Assembly (NCBI RefSeq): GCF_040544555.1
Contig: NZ_JBEPKD010000018.1
Span: 15,482 to 79,481, forward strand
Length of the DNA: 64,000 bases
Reading direction: 5' to 3'
DNA from: Halalkalibacter oceani
GTDB taxonomy: Bacteria > Bacillota > Bacilli > Bacillales > Bacillaceae_D
A program made the position numbers and the translations under genes. The notes under the pieces are model-generated. The model made no database searches and was not told the DNA's origin. It saw nothing but the letters and a program-made list of their open reading frames with translations. The first letter of the stretch is position 1. Each line of letters starts with the position of its first letter. Below are positions 41,674 to 50,884 of this stretch, one piece after another.

Positions 41674-42933
41674 GTGGTCGAAAAAAAGCATAACGGGATG
41701 CTGGTCGTGGCGATTGGCTCCATTCCTTTAATTATGACGTTAGGTAATTCCATGCTTATTCCTATTTTGCCCAAAATGGAAACTGAGCTGAACATTTCAG
41801 CGTTTCAAGCCAGCTTGACGATCACAGTTTTCTCCATCGCTGCTGCCATTTTCATCCCGATTTTCGGGTATTTGTCTGACCGCTTAACAAGGAAAAAGAT
41901 CATTATCCCGGCTTTGACTTTGTACGGCGTTGGCGGGCTGTTAGCGGGTGCGGCTGCGGCGTGGTTTGCCAGTCCCTTTATTTGGATTATGGCCGGTCGC
42001 GTTCTTCAGGGAATCGGTGCGGCGGGCACCACGCCAATCGCGATGGCCTTAACCGGCGATTTGTTTAAGGGGGGCCAGCAAAGTAAAGTATTAGGTCTTG
42101 TCGAGGCGTCCAATGGATTTGGAAAAGTTCTTTCCCCGATTGTCGGGTCATTATTGGCTCTGCTTGCCTGGTACGGGCCGTTTTGGGGCTTTCCTGTTTT
42201 TGTTCTCATCTCATTGCTGCTAACGACATTCTTCATTAAAGAGAAGAAAAAGAAAAAAGAGCCGATGCCTTTTGGTACATATGTAAAAGGACTTTTTTCT
42301 GTCTTTAAGCATGAAGGCCGCTGGCTTTTTACCGCTTATTTGGCTGGAGCAACCTGTCTTCTTACTCTGTTTGGAATTTTATTTTATTTATCGGACGTAC
42401 TGGAGACGACGTATAACATTGATGGCGTGTTGAAAGGGTGCATTCTGGCGATTCCACTTTTATTTATGATGACGACTTCGCTCATCACTGGGAGCAAAAT
42501 CGGGAAGCGTTTGCAGCGAATGAAAACGAGCATTATGATTGGTTTCCTGCTAATGACAATCTCGTTTTCGGCCTTAGTGTTTTTCCACAAGCTTGTGCCA
42601 TTTATTGCAATTTTGGTGATCAGCAGCGTCGGTACCGGCCTTGTCCTTCCATGCCTCAACAGCCTCATTACCGGCTCGGTTGGACAGGAAATGCGTGGAT
42701 TTGTTACGTCCCTATATGGCTCTGTCCGTTTTTTAGGGGTCGCAGCGGGCCCGCCTCTGTTTGAAGTGTTAATGAACTGGTCTCGTACTGGAATGTTTTT
42801 GCTGACGGCAGGGCTGACATTGCTGCTTGGGATTTTTTGTTTACTATTTATTCATGTGAAAAAAACAAAGCCGACCGAATCAGATGACTCGGCTCAAACG
42901 TTATTTAAAAAATTTCAATTGACGACTGAATAA
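41674..42933 (+). CDS. MFS transporter, DHA1 (12-TM) type
   Basis: 419 residues, 12 membrane segments. Motif A appears as GYLSDRLTRKKIIIP (about 70-84) and RVLQGIGAAGTTP (about 110-122) marks motif B. It resembles Bacillus DHA1 drug-efflux proteins such as YfmO/YitG. Start is GTG at 41674 with AAGGAGCG upstream at a wide spacing. The next small gene begins 13 bases after its stop and may be co-transcribed. Confidence 0.85.
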   Translation: MVEKKHNGMLVVAIGSIPLIMTLGNSMLIPILPKMETELNISAFQASLTITVFSIAAAIFIPIFGYLSDRLTRKKIIIPALTLYGVGGLLAGAAAAWFASPFIWIMAGRVLQGIGAAGTTPIAMALTGDLFKGGQQSKVLGLVEASNGFGKVLSPIVGSLLALLAWYGPFWGFPVFVLISLLLTTFFIKEKKKKKEPMPFGTYVKGLFSVFKHEGRWLFTAYLAGATCLLTLFGILFYLSDVLETTYNIDGVLKGCILAIPLLFMMTTSLITGSKIGKRLQRMKTSIMIGFLLMTISFSALVFFHKLVPFIAILVISSVGTGLVLPCLNSLITGSVGQEMRGFVTSLYGSVRFLGVAAGPPLFEVLMNWSRTGMFLLTAGLTLLLGIFCLLFIHVKKTKPTESDDSAQTLFKKFQLTTE

Positions 42934-42946
42934 GGGGGATTCTCAG

Positions 42947-43237
42947 ATGCAGCTTTATTTTTCTCCGGAATTTATGAAAGAGGATGCACAAGTACTAAAT
43001 ATCGTGACCGATGGAAATAAGCCTGTTGGCTATTTGGCGTTTTTACTGGAGCCGGACAAAAAGAAAATGTATGTGTACGGGCAGCTGGCTGAAGAAGGAG
43101 TCAGTGAGGATTTTAAAGACCTGGTCACACCTTATATTCAAGGGCTGACCAAATTAAAGCCGGAGCTGGAAGTGCTGTCTTACTTGACGGTTGGCGGGAA
43201 ACAGGTTGAATTAAAGCAGGACGATAAGGAGGAATAG
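42947..43237 (+). CDS. Unknown small protein downstream of MFS gene
   Basis: 96 residues, not recognised. MQLYFSPEFMKEDAQVLNIV... is alpha/beta-like without membrane segments, with an acidic C-terminal tail (KQDDKEE). Ribosome site AAGGGGGATTCTCAG. Co-directional with the MFS gene. Confidence 0.65.
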   Translation: MQLYFSPEFMKEDAQVLNIVTDGNKPVGYLAFLLEPDKKKMYVYGQLAEEGVSEDFKDLVTPYIQGLTKLKPELEVLSYLTVGGKQVELKQDDKEE

Positions 43238-43293
43238 CACACATCGCTTTTTGGGTGAATATCATACTCTAGTCTTAGATGTGGAGGCAGGGT

Positions 43294-45243
43294 ATGGATA
43301 TTTTATTACAATTGTTTGAAGTTCGGCACCTTTTGATGCTCGTACTCGGTTTATGTCTCGGAATCGCTGTGGGAGCCTTACCCGGGTTGACACCGACAAT
43401 GGGAGTCGCTTTGACGATCCCTTTTACCTTTTCACTCGGCGCAACAGATGGCCTGATCCTGCTGGGTGGGATCTATTGCGGCAGCGTGTTTGGCGGCTCT
43501 ATCCCGGCGATTCTTTTTAACGTGCCAGGCGCGCCTGCATCGGTGGCGACTACGTTTGATGGCTATCCAATGGCGCAAAAGGGCAAGGCGAGAAAAGCGT
43601 TGGAGCTGGCGACGATTGCTTCCTTTGCCGGCGGTGTGATCGGGATGATCCTGCTCGTATTTTTTGCCCCTGTTTTAACGGAATTTTCTTTAGCCTTTGG
43701 CCCGACGGAAAGCTTCTGGATCGCCCTGTTCGGCATTACGGTCATCGCTGTCATTTCAGAGGGGGGAGCGGCGAAGAATATGCTCGGCGGTTGCCTGGGC
43801 ATTGTCCTTTCCTTCGTCGGAATTAGTACTGTGACCGGAACGGCCCGCTTTACCTTTGGAATCGATAGCTTTGTTGGCGGGTTTCATGTTGTCGCGGTGC
43901 TGATCGGCTTATTTGCTATTCCTCAGGCTTTCCGAATGATTGAAACCCTGTCAGAAGGTAATCAAAAAATCAAACGACATAAACAGACAACCGCTTCGTC
44001 TATCCGTCAGTCATTTGGCGATGTGTTAAAGCGGCCGAAAGCAGTGACAATCGGAAGCGGAGTCGGCGCCCTTATCGGAATGCTTCCGGGCGCAGGCGGC
44101 AATGTAGCGAGCGTGCTTGCTTATAATGAAGTGCGGCGTTTCTCCAAGCAGAAAAACGCGTTTGGGAAGGGTGAAAAGCAGGGGATTATCGCTTCGGAGA
44201 GTGCCAATAATGCAATGGTCGGCGGTTCATTAATTCCATTGCTGACATTGGGGATTCCGGGCTCGCCAACTGCTGCGATCTTCCTCGGCGGCTTATTAAT
44301 TCACGGTATTTGGCCGGGAAGAAATTTGTTTGTAGAGCATGCTGATGTGGCTTATACGTTTATTTACAGCATGATTCTCGCCCAGTTTTTTTTGCTCGTT
44401 CTCGGCTTGCTGCTAGTGACTCATATCGCCAGGCTGACGAGTATTCCGACTTATTATCTTGCTCCGGCTATTTTGTCCCTGTCAATTATCGGAGCCTTCA
44501 CAACGCAAAATAGCTTGTTCGATGTTTATACCGCACTCATCCTCGGGCTTTTGATGTTCGTACTGCAAAAATTCCAGTTTTCACCCGCACCGATCGCCTT
44601 AGGGTTTATCCTTGGCAAAATTGCTGAAGAAGGGCTGCTTCAAGGGATTCAAATCGGCACGGCTCAAGGCTCTCCTTGGCTCTATTTCTTTAGCGGAACG
44701 TGGAATCTACTGCTTTGCAGTTTTATTTTGATAACGGTGGGAATCGCTGTCTACCGCGGACTGAAAAACAGAGCAAATCAGCAGCCCACATTGGAGGGAA
44801 AGAGGGCCCCTGATTATTGGGCAGTCAGCGGCTGGTTTATAGCGGGTGCTCTGGTAATCGTCTGTCTCGTGCTGCTTAACAGCATGCCGTTTGAGCTGCG
44901 GATTTTTCCTCAACTGGCATTTAGTGCGATGCTCGGATTTCTTTTGTACAAAGCGGCTCAGGCAGTGAAGCGTCCAAAGGAGAGAGTGTCTTTCACGTTC
45001 GATTACTCCATTGTAATGTGCCTCGTTCTCGTTGCTACTCTTAGTTTTTTGACGAATTTACTCGGCTTCTATAGCCAAACCTTTTTATTAATGCTGCTCG
45101 TGCCGATTTTCGTTCATCTGCAAAAATGGAGAAAACTGCGGCCGCTACACATCCTGTTCGTCTCATGCCTTTTCACACTGGCGCTTTATGCTGTTTTTAC
45201 CCTTTTGCTTAAAGTGCCTGTGCCTATCATGCCTCAACTGTAA
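43294..45243 (+). CDS. Tripartite tricarboxylate transporter TctA fused to TctB
   Basis: 649 residues. The first about 490 residues are TctA: GVALTIPFTFSLGATDGLILLGGIYCGSVFGGSIPAILFNVPGAPA, and the second signature GMLPGAGGNVASVLAYNE and LTLGIPGSPTAAIFLGGLLIHGIWPG. The last about 150 residues have four membrane segments like TctB, which is normally a separate gene. It imports a carboxylate by ion symport with a binding protein. ATG 43294 follows GGAGGCAGGGT. The binding-protein gene (45407-46372) is convergent. Confidence 0.85.
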   Translation: MDILLQLFEVRHLLMLVLGLCLGIAVGALPGLTPTMGVALTIPFTFSLGATDGLILLGGIYCGSVFGGSIPAILFNVPGAPASVATTFDGYPMAQKGKARKALELATIASFAGGVIGMILLVFFAPVLTEFSLAFGPTESFWIALFGITVIAVISEGGAAKNMLGGCLGIVLSFVGISTVTGTARFTFGIDSFVGGFHVVAVLIGLFAIPQAFRMIETLSEGNQKIKRHKQTTASSIRQSFGDVLKRPKAVTIGSGVGALIGMLPGAGGNVASVLAYNEVRRFSKQKNAFGKGEKQGIIASESANNAMVGGSLIPLLTLGIPGSPTAAIFLGGLLIHGIWPGRNLFVEHADVAYTFIYSMILAQFFLLVLGLLLVTHIARLTSIPTYYLAPAILSLSIIGAFTTQNSLFDVYTALILGLLMFVLQKFQFSPAPIALGFILGKIAEEGLLQGIQIGTAQGSPWLYFFSGTWNLLLCSFILITVGIAVYRGLKNRANQQPTLEGKRAPDYWAVSGWFIAGALVIVCLVLLNSMPFELRIFPQLAFSAMLGFLLYKAAQAVKRPKERVSFTFDYSIVMCLVLVATLSFLTNLLGFYSQTFLLMLLVPIFVHLQKWRKLRPLHILFVSCLFTLALYAVFTLLLKVPVPIMPQL

Positions 45244-45286
45244 ATGGGCAGGGGATCGGAGTCAATGACACAACCCTGTGGTGAGG

Positions 45287-45327
45287 AAGCCGCTGAAAAA
45301 GTACGATTTTCACTTTTTCAGCGGCTT
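45287..45327. terminator. Hairpin family B copy 5, between convergent TctAB and TctC genes
   Basis: AAGCCGCTGAAAAAGT / ACTTTTTCAGCGGCTT with a TTTTT run. The loop starts ACGATTTT, matching copy 1's ACGAG. It terminates both neighbours. Confidence 0.75.
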
Positions 45328-45406
45328 TTTCGTAATGAGCTTGAAAGCCTAGCTGCGAGTGGGTGTCTCGAAGCAACGCCGGAGCCATTATTGAGTTACG
45401 TGATTG

Positions 45407-46372
45407 TTACTCGATAGTAATCCGCTCAAGCAGCTCAGTGTACTCACCTGTTCTTTTCTCCATATCCGCAAGAACCTCGTTGCGATCCATAATCAGAATG
45501 TCAGCTCCGGCTGTTTCCATTTCCTTCAAGAATTGTTCATCCTGTAAGAGCTGCAAAAAAGCTTCCTCAAGCGCCGCGATAATCTCAGGCGGTGTGCCTG
45601 CCCTGGCGGCGATGCCACGATCTGTGCTCATGATGACGTCAGGGAAGCCCAACTCTTTAAAGGTCGGAATATCGGGTGCGAATGGATGGCGTTCTTCTGT
45701 GGCGATCGCCAGTGGCAAGACGTCATCACCGAGGCGGTAAATATCGGATAAATTCCCGGCGACCACATCGGTATGCTCACCTAATAACGACGCAATTGCA
45801 TCAGCGGCTCCCTGGAATGGCACATCTTCCACGTCAATGCCCGCAGCCTGTTCCAACAGCAAAATAGCTAAATGCTGACCAACGAACTTCCCGGCATTGC
45901 CGACCGTAATTTGTCCGGGAGCGGCTTCTGCCTTATTGATCAAATCGTCGAGGCTGGAAAAAGAGCCGTCGTTTCTCACCGCAAAAACGGTTGGATCGCC
46001 ACCCCAATTCACAAGCGGTTCAAACGTGCCGGCATCAAAGGAAGTCTGGCCAACGAGCGGCTGGGTGATAATGTGGGGGAGATTATAGACCGCTAACGTG
46101 TAGCCATCCGGTTCGACGGTAGAGAAATAATTCCAGCCAACCTGCCCGCCGCCGCCCGGTTTATTGACGATGACGAGCTCTTGTCCTACATAGTCGTTTG
46201 CATATTTAGCAATTAATCGAGCCTGAGTATCAGTCGCTGCCCCGGGTGAAAAGGAAACAACAAGCTGGATGCTCTTATTTGGAAAATCAGAAGTCGATTC
46301 TTCTGAACAGCCGGCTGCGAAAAGAAGCCCGGCGCAGAAAAAAAGAGACAGGAGTAGCTTGTTCCACGTCAT
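45407..46372 (-). CDS. Tricarboxylate transport substrate-binding lipoprotein TctC
   Basis: 321 residues. Lipoprotein signal (LLSLFFCAGLLFAAGC, lipobox AAGC about residue 21). Then NKSIQLVVSFSPGAATDTQARLIA, NKPGGGGQVGWNYF and PGQITVGNAGKFVGQHLA, hallmark TctC segments. ATG 46372 follows AAAGGATGTGTAGTG. It is convergent with the TctA-TctB fusion; a C-A-B system is normally co-directional, so an inversion may have occurred. Confidence 0.85.
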   Translation of the reverse strand: MTWNKLLLSLFFCAGLLFAAGCSEESTSDFPNKSIQLVVSFSPGAATDTQARLIAKYANDYVGQELVIVNKPGGGGQVGWNYFSTVEPDGYTLAVYNLPHIITQPLVGQTSFDAGTFEPLVNWGGDPTVFAVRNDGSFSSLDDLINKAEAAPGQITVGNAGKFVGQHLAILLLEQAAGIDVEDVPFQGAADAIASLLGEHTDVVAGNLSDIYRLGDDVLPLAIATEERHPFAPDIPTFKELGFPDVIMSTDRGIAARAGTPPEIIAALEEAFLQLLQDEQFLKEMETAGADILIMDRNEVLADMEKRTGEYTELLERITIE

Positions 46373-46466
46373 CACTACACATCCTTTATCGATGATTTCA
46401 TCATTGATAAGTATGCGTCGTCGCTCCGTTTTACAAGTTGTCTTTCCTTATATTTCCCTGATGGTT

Positions 46467-47156
46467 TTATCTTTTTTTCCGCAGGGCCGGTGAAAGCGGC
46501 TTAGTTGTAGCCGGCAGCCGGATATTATAAATAAGATCAACGACTCTTGTCGATAATCCTTGAGATACGATCGCCTGAATGATAATCAGCCAATCGATGA
46601 TCGAAGCAGTCAGAATAAAGATCGAACCGTTCAGCAAAAGCAGTGGTTTGCCCGGAGGAATATTGCGATGATTAGCAATAATGAGCGCGAGAACTCCCAT
46701 CCCACCGTTGGATACATTTTGCCGCAGCAAAAGCCCGACCCCGCAGCCAAGCAGCAAGGAACCGAAGAACAGATCAAGCCAGACGTTGCCTGTCGGAGAT
46801 TGCCATGTCATCGTATTTTCTAGAATGTACATCGTCAAGGAGGTGATGGAGATACTAAACATCGTTCCGATTGTACTGGCATTGCCGAGCCACTTAATCG
46901 CGACGACAAGCATCGAAAAATTAACAAACCAAAGGGCAAAGCTTAAAGGAAAATGAAACCAATAATGCAATAAAACCGCCAGGCCACCCGCACCGCCGGA
47001 GGGAACCGCATGAGGAAACAAAAAGATACTCATCGCCACACCTTGCAGCATCCCTCCACATGCCACGAGGCTATATATTTTCACGTTACTCATCCGTACG
47101 ATCATTCTTCCTACAAAACTGATCAATCGAGATAGAGCGAAGTCGTTCCATAACAA
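46467..47156 (-). CDS. YitT/YczE-type membrane protein without DUF2179
   Basis: 229 residues with five or six membrane segments (GVAMSIFLFPHAVPSGGAGGLAVLLHYWFHFP is the DUF161 core). It lacks the soluble C-terminal domain of the YitT at 21481. Start TTG (AAAGGATGTT upstream) is uncertain; an internal ATG is possible. Function unknown. Confidence 0.75.
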   Translation of the reverse strand: MLWNDFALSRLISFVGRMIVRMSNVKIYSLVACGGMLQGVAMSIFLFPHAVPSGGAGGLAVLLHYWFHFPLSFALWFVNFSMLVVAIKWLGNASTIGTMFSISITSLTMYILENTMTWQSPTGNVWLDLFFGSLLLGCGVGLLLRQNVSNGGMGVLALIIANHRNIPPGKPLLLLNGSIFILTASIIDWLIIIQAIVSQGLSTRVVDLIYNIRLPATTKPLSPALRKKR

Positions 47157-47287
47157 AACATCCTTTACGTTTTTTGGACTGGCTCTATCAATTTATGTGT
47201 GAAACGCAAAGAATAGTACGAAATGTGGATGAGTATGAAAGCAGGTTTTGCTTTTTTGTGTAATGATGATTGAAGCCAACACTAATT

Positions 47288-47452
47288 TTATTCAACCGGG
47301 CGGCTGCGCAGATAAATCCAGGCAGCTATGCCAAGGTTGATAATCCCGACGATGATAAACAGCCAGGAAGAGGACCCGGCGACAAAACCGCCGCTGATCC
47401 AAAGCACGGCTGCGAGAAACAAGCCGATGCTTAATGGGGGAATGTTTTTCAT
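47288..47452 (-). CDS. Small two-span membrane protein
   Basis: 54 residues, starting MKNIPPLSIGLFLAAVLWISGG with two hydrophobic helices and a basic end (YLRSRPVE). AAAGGAGTTATCGCTC gives a clear ribosome site. No function known. Confidence 0.6.
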   Translation of the reverse strand: MKNIPPLSIGLFLAAVLWISGGFVAGSSSWLFIIVGIINLGIAAWIYLRSRPVE

Positions 47453-47631
47453 GAGCGATAACTCCTTTCCTACTGATAATATAGCAGGATTCCAATGCGG
47501 CGCAAGGGGAGAGAAGGGGAAAATGTTTTGGATAGAATAGTAGTCGATTTGCCGGTGATCGATTATACTAGACAGTAGTATATGTTCTATTGCGGTTGTC
47601 CGATTAAAAGGCAAAGAAATGGTTGAGATAG

Positions 47632-48750
47632 ATGAAGCGAATTTCTGAAGCATTGGAAAAAAAAGAGATTATGAACGCGGCGATTATTCAACATGTAAAA
47701 CAATACATCCACAAGAAGTATCCTCAATACTCTTCTCAGCAGAGGGCACGGGTTTTTGCAAAAGCTCTCCAGCAAATGATAGAGCAATCCCTTCCAGATT
47801 ATGATGAAGAAGCTAAAATGCTTATTCGATCGCGCTTGCTGCAACGCCACATGTCAGCTACATCCTTTCAGCTTAATGCGTTACATATTTTTGAAGCGAG
47901 TCTTGAAGTCGTTCCGCTCACTGACTCCAAACTTGTGCTTCTCCAATGGTTAAAAGAAAAAACAGATATCCAGGACGAACATCTGGAGAGCTTTGTAAAA
48001 GAACTGTTAGGTGAACCTTTTACTGAAGAGGCTGCAGCAGCCAGTGAGGAGTTGCCAGCTCTGCCTTTCAGTGAAAAGAAAAGGCCAAAGAAGCTTCATC
48101 CGAAGATGCTGGCTTCCATTTGTTCCGTGATAGCAGGGCTATTGCTCGCTTTCTATCTTTTTTCATCACCATTTTTGAAGGAGGAAGCAGCGGACGTTTC
48201 TCACCAGCTTAAACGGGAGGAGCTCGCCGCGGAGCAGCCTTTAGGGGAAGCGGCAGCGATAGGTCCACCTAATGCTTTGCCGGCGACTCTGCAATTTCAG
48301 CTGATCGACGAAAAAATGTTGCATGAATGGCTTACGGGGCGTGACTCGCTGCTGGCGGATGAACCTTATTTCTCGGCGATTTTGCAAACGGCGCAAGAGT
48401 TTAATGTCCATCCGCTGCTTTTGTTTGCGATCACTGGTCAGGAGCAGGGGTTTGTCCCGCGAACTCATGAACGAGCGGAGACAATCGCCAATAATCCGTT
48501 TAATGTGTTTCATAGCTGGGAGGATTTTAATACAGACGTGAAAGAATCAAGCGAAATAGCGGCAAGAACTGTCGTTAATTTGAGTGAAAATAGACCGGCC
48601 GGGTTTGATCCGATTCAGTGGATTAATCGAAAATACGCAGAGGATGAAAATTGGTGGCGCGGTGTCCGCGCGCTATTTGAACAGCTTCGAGATGATGTCG
48701 GGCAAATTGAGCAGGGTGGAAAAAGAGAAGCAGCGGACAAGGCCTCTTAA
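47632..48750 (+). CDS. Membrane-anchored lysozyme/glucosaminidase-like protein
   Basis: 372 residues. A soluble N-terminal region (about 1-155; Q/E-rich helices) precedes one membrane helix (LASICSVIAGLLLAFYLFSSPF, about 161-182). An extracellular part (about 225-355) has ILQTAQEFNVHPLLLFAITGQEQGFVP and RAETIANNPFNVF, and INRKYAEDENWW; these look like the catalytic-core pattern of the lysozyme-like/glucosaminidase superfamily (an E in the ITGQEQG loop). ATG 47632 follows AAATGGTTGAGATAG. Topology is type II. Confidence in the enzyme class is moderate. Confidence 0.55.
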   Translation: MKRISEALEKKEIMNAAIIQHVKQYIHKKYPQYSSQQRARVFAKALQQMIEQSLPDYDEEAKMLIRSRLLQRHMSATSFQLNALHIFEASLEVVPLTDSKLVLLQWLKEKTDIQDEHLESFVKELLGEPFTEEAAAASEELPALPFSEKKRPKKLHPKMLASICSVIAGLLLAFYLFSSPFLKEEAADVSHQLKREELAAEQPLGEAAAIGPPNALPATLQFQLIDEKMLHEWLTGRDSLLADEPYFSAILQTAQEFNVHPLLLFAITGQEQGFVPRTHERAETIANNPFNVFHSWEDFNTDVKESSEIAARTVVNLSENRPAGFDPIQWINRKYAEDENWWRGVRALFEQLRDDVGQIEQGGKREAADKAS

Positions 48751-48825
48751 ACAGCGTGCCGCACGCCCAGTTCAAAATAGAGCGAGCAGGACGGAAGCCG
48801 CTTTCTGCCCGCTTAATGTGGCTTG

Positions 48826-49014
48826 TTATATTTGGCGCGGACGGTTCATGCGGTATTTGATTAAGGAGAGGATAGAAAGGATAAGGAGAACCCCGCAAAG
48901 CACAGTGAAGAAAATGCGGAAGACATTTTCATTTAAATACGAGCTGATCCCGCAGGCGAGGGCGGCGATGAAATAAACAAGGCTGTAGAACAGGTGCTTA
49001 TTCGGTTGTCTCAT
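48826..49014 (-). CDS. Small two-span membrane protein
   Basis: 62 residues from MRQPNKHLFYSLVYFIAALACG to RMNRPRQI, two membrane segments. Very strong ribosome site AAGGAGGTGATTGGTT. Unknown function. Confidence 0.6.
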   Translation of the reverse strand: MRQPNKHLFYSLVYFIAALACGISSYLNENVFRIFFTVLCGVLLILSILSLIKYRMNRPRQI

Positions 49015-49090
49015 AACCAATCACCTCCTTTTTATTCCTATACCCGGATTTCAAAATACGTTAAACTTCGCCGCCTCATTCGGGTAAGTG

Positions 49091-49534
49091 CTAAACAAGC
49101 TCAGAATGCGGGTTCAAAAAGTTGGCGCGAATTCGATTGTATTTCATTTTGAAGGCGTCAAGATTTTGTTCAGTCAGCAACCCGAAACCGAATACATAAA
49201 TAAGGTCGGAAGTGGAAAGTTGATGATTGATCACCTCTTCGACCGTATAAAAAGACGCTTCCCGTTTGGAAAACTGGTCACGGATGGCTCGTTGCCGGAA
49301 TGACTCCCGTTTGTTTTCCGCCGTTTCGGTACAGATGACGGTGTAGACACAAAAGAGATTCATCTGGGATTTCGTAATGTGGAATGCCTCTCGCTCCTCG
49401 GGTGGAATATTGGCGAAATATTCTTCTTCAAATTCCTTTTTCGGCTTCATCGATCGAATGCTGACTTGTCGTGGGTGCCCGGTTGTCTCATGCTGTCTAT
49501 GGACGGTATATTCATTTACGGCTACAAGTTTCAT
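49091..49534 (-). CDS. Unknown soluble protein
   Basis: 147 residues, MKLVAVNEYTVHRQHETTGHPRQVSIR..., with charged segments (KKEFEEEYFANIPPEEREAF). No motif recognised. Strong ribosome site GAAGGAGGCAGGAAG. It is likely real because of that site and its clean reading frame. Confidence 0.6.
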   Translation of the reverse strand: MKLVAVNEYTVHRQHETTGHPRQVSIRSMKPKKEFEEEYFANIPPEEREAFHITKSQMNLFCVYTVICTETAENKRESFRQRAIRDQFSKREASFYTVEEVINHQLSTSDLIYVFGFGLLTEQNLDAFKMKYNRIRANFLNPHSELV

Positions 49535-49710
49535 CTTCCTGCCTCCTTCACTGCGATTCTTTCTTTTTCGTTTCTTGAAGTAGATATAACCGATTTATCA
49601 TTTTCTTAATCCTAAAACGCGAGAAAGCTGCAAGTAATTGCTTGTAACCCTTTACATTTAAGGTATAATGAAATTGCATAAAGTGCTGTAAATAAGGAGA
49701 GGTGAAGCTG

Positions 49711-50688
49711 ATGGAATATCAAACAATTGGCAGAACGGGGATTAAAGTCTCAAGCTTATGTTTTGGCACGATGTCATTTGGCGGTGTTGCCGATGAAGAA
49801 ACGTCGAAGGCAATGTTTAACCGCTGTCGTGAAGCAGGAATTAATTTTTTTGATTGCGCCAATGTCTATAATGGTGGCGCGGCGGAGGAGATTCTTGGAC
49901 GTTGTATAGAAGGCAGCCGCGACGAGCTGATTTTAACAACGAAGGTGAACGGTGCTGTAAAAAAAGGGGTAAACAACAGAGGCTTGTCGCGCCGCCATAT
50001 TACGATGGCGATCGAAGACAGTTTGCGACGTTTAAAAACGGACCGGATTGAATTTTATTTTGTTCATGCCTTTGATCCCGATACGCCAATTGAAGAAACG
50101 CTGTCAGCGATGGATGACCTGCAACGTCAAGGGAAAATCCTATACCCTGCCGTCAGCAACTGGGCGGCCTGGCAGATTGCAAAAGCGTTAGGGGTGTCGG
50201 CCAAAGAGCATTTGGCCCGCTTTGAATGTATTCAACCGATGTATAATCTTGTAAAACGACAGGCCGAGGTTGAAATTTTACCGTTGGCCCAATCTGAGCA
50301 AATGGGTGTTATCACCTACAGTCCGTTGGGGGGCGGCCTTTTAACCGGAAAATACCGCAATCAAAGTGGAAGCGGACGCCTCGTCGAGCAGGATAATTAC
50401 CGAATCCGTTACGGGGAAAAGAGCTATTTCGACATCGCCAACCGCTTCGATGAGTATGCAAACGATCACGGCGTCGCCCCCGCCTCTCTCGCCGTAGCCT
50501 GGGTCATGTCCCACCCGGCAGTGACCGCGCCGATTATCGGTGCGCGTAATCTCGAACAGCTCGAACCTTCTCTCGATGCCTTAACCATTCAATTGACGGA
50601 AGAGCAACGCAATGAAATTTCGCAATTGTCTCCCGCACCGGCTCCGGCTACTGATCGGTCGGAGGAAGGGGTTATTCGAAAGGGGTAG
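49711..50688 (+). CDS. Aldo/keto reductase
   Basis: 325 residues of the AKR barrel: GRTGIKVSSLCFGTMSFGG at the N-terminus; catalytic D-Y pair in INFFDCANVYNGG, lysine in ILTTKVNG and histidine in FYFVHAFD. C-terminal IGARNLEQLEPSLDALTIQLTEEQ binds NADPH. It resembles YghZ/Tas-type reductases. ATG 49711 follows AAGGAGAGGTGAAGCTG. Substrate unknown. A terminator follows. Confidence 0.9.
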   Translation: MEYQTIGRTGIKVSSLCFGTMSFGGVADEETSKAMFNRCREAGINFFDCANVYNGGAAEEILGRCIEGSRDELILTTKVNGAVKKGVNNRGLSRRHITMAIEDSLRRLKTDRIEFYFVHAFDPDTPIEETLSAMDDLQRQGKILYPAVSNWAAWQIAKALGVSAKEHLARFECIQPMYNLVKRQAEVEILPLAQSEQMGVITYSPLGGGLLTGKYRNQSGSGRLVEQDNYRIRYGEKSYFDIANRFDEYANDHGVAPASLAVAWVMSHPAVTAPIIGARNLEQLEPSLDALTIQLTEEQRNEISQLSPAPAPATDRSEEGVIRKG

Positions 50689-50745
50689 CTTTAATAAAAT
50701 GTTTTAAATGAGACAGCTGCTTGTTTTGCTCACTTTCGCTGTATT

Positions 50746-50795
50746 AGGGATATGCTAAAAAGGAGAATTCACCTTTCAGGCATATCCCTTTTTGA
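50746..50795 (+). terminator. Terminator after aldo/keto reductase
   Basis: AGGGATATGC pairs with GCATATCCCT and a TTTTT run follows. Confidence 0.75.
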
Positions 50796-50884
50796 CATTG
50801 ATATTGAAATAAACCTAAATAAATTTTATAATAAATAAATAAAAAAAATTATAATCTATTAATAGAGAGTGACGTGGTTGTAAA

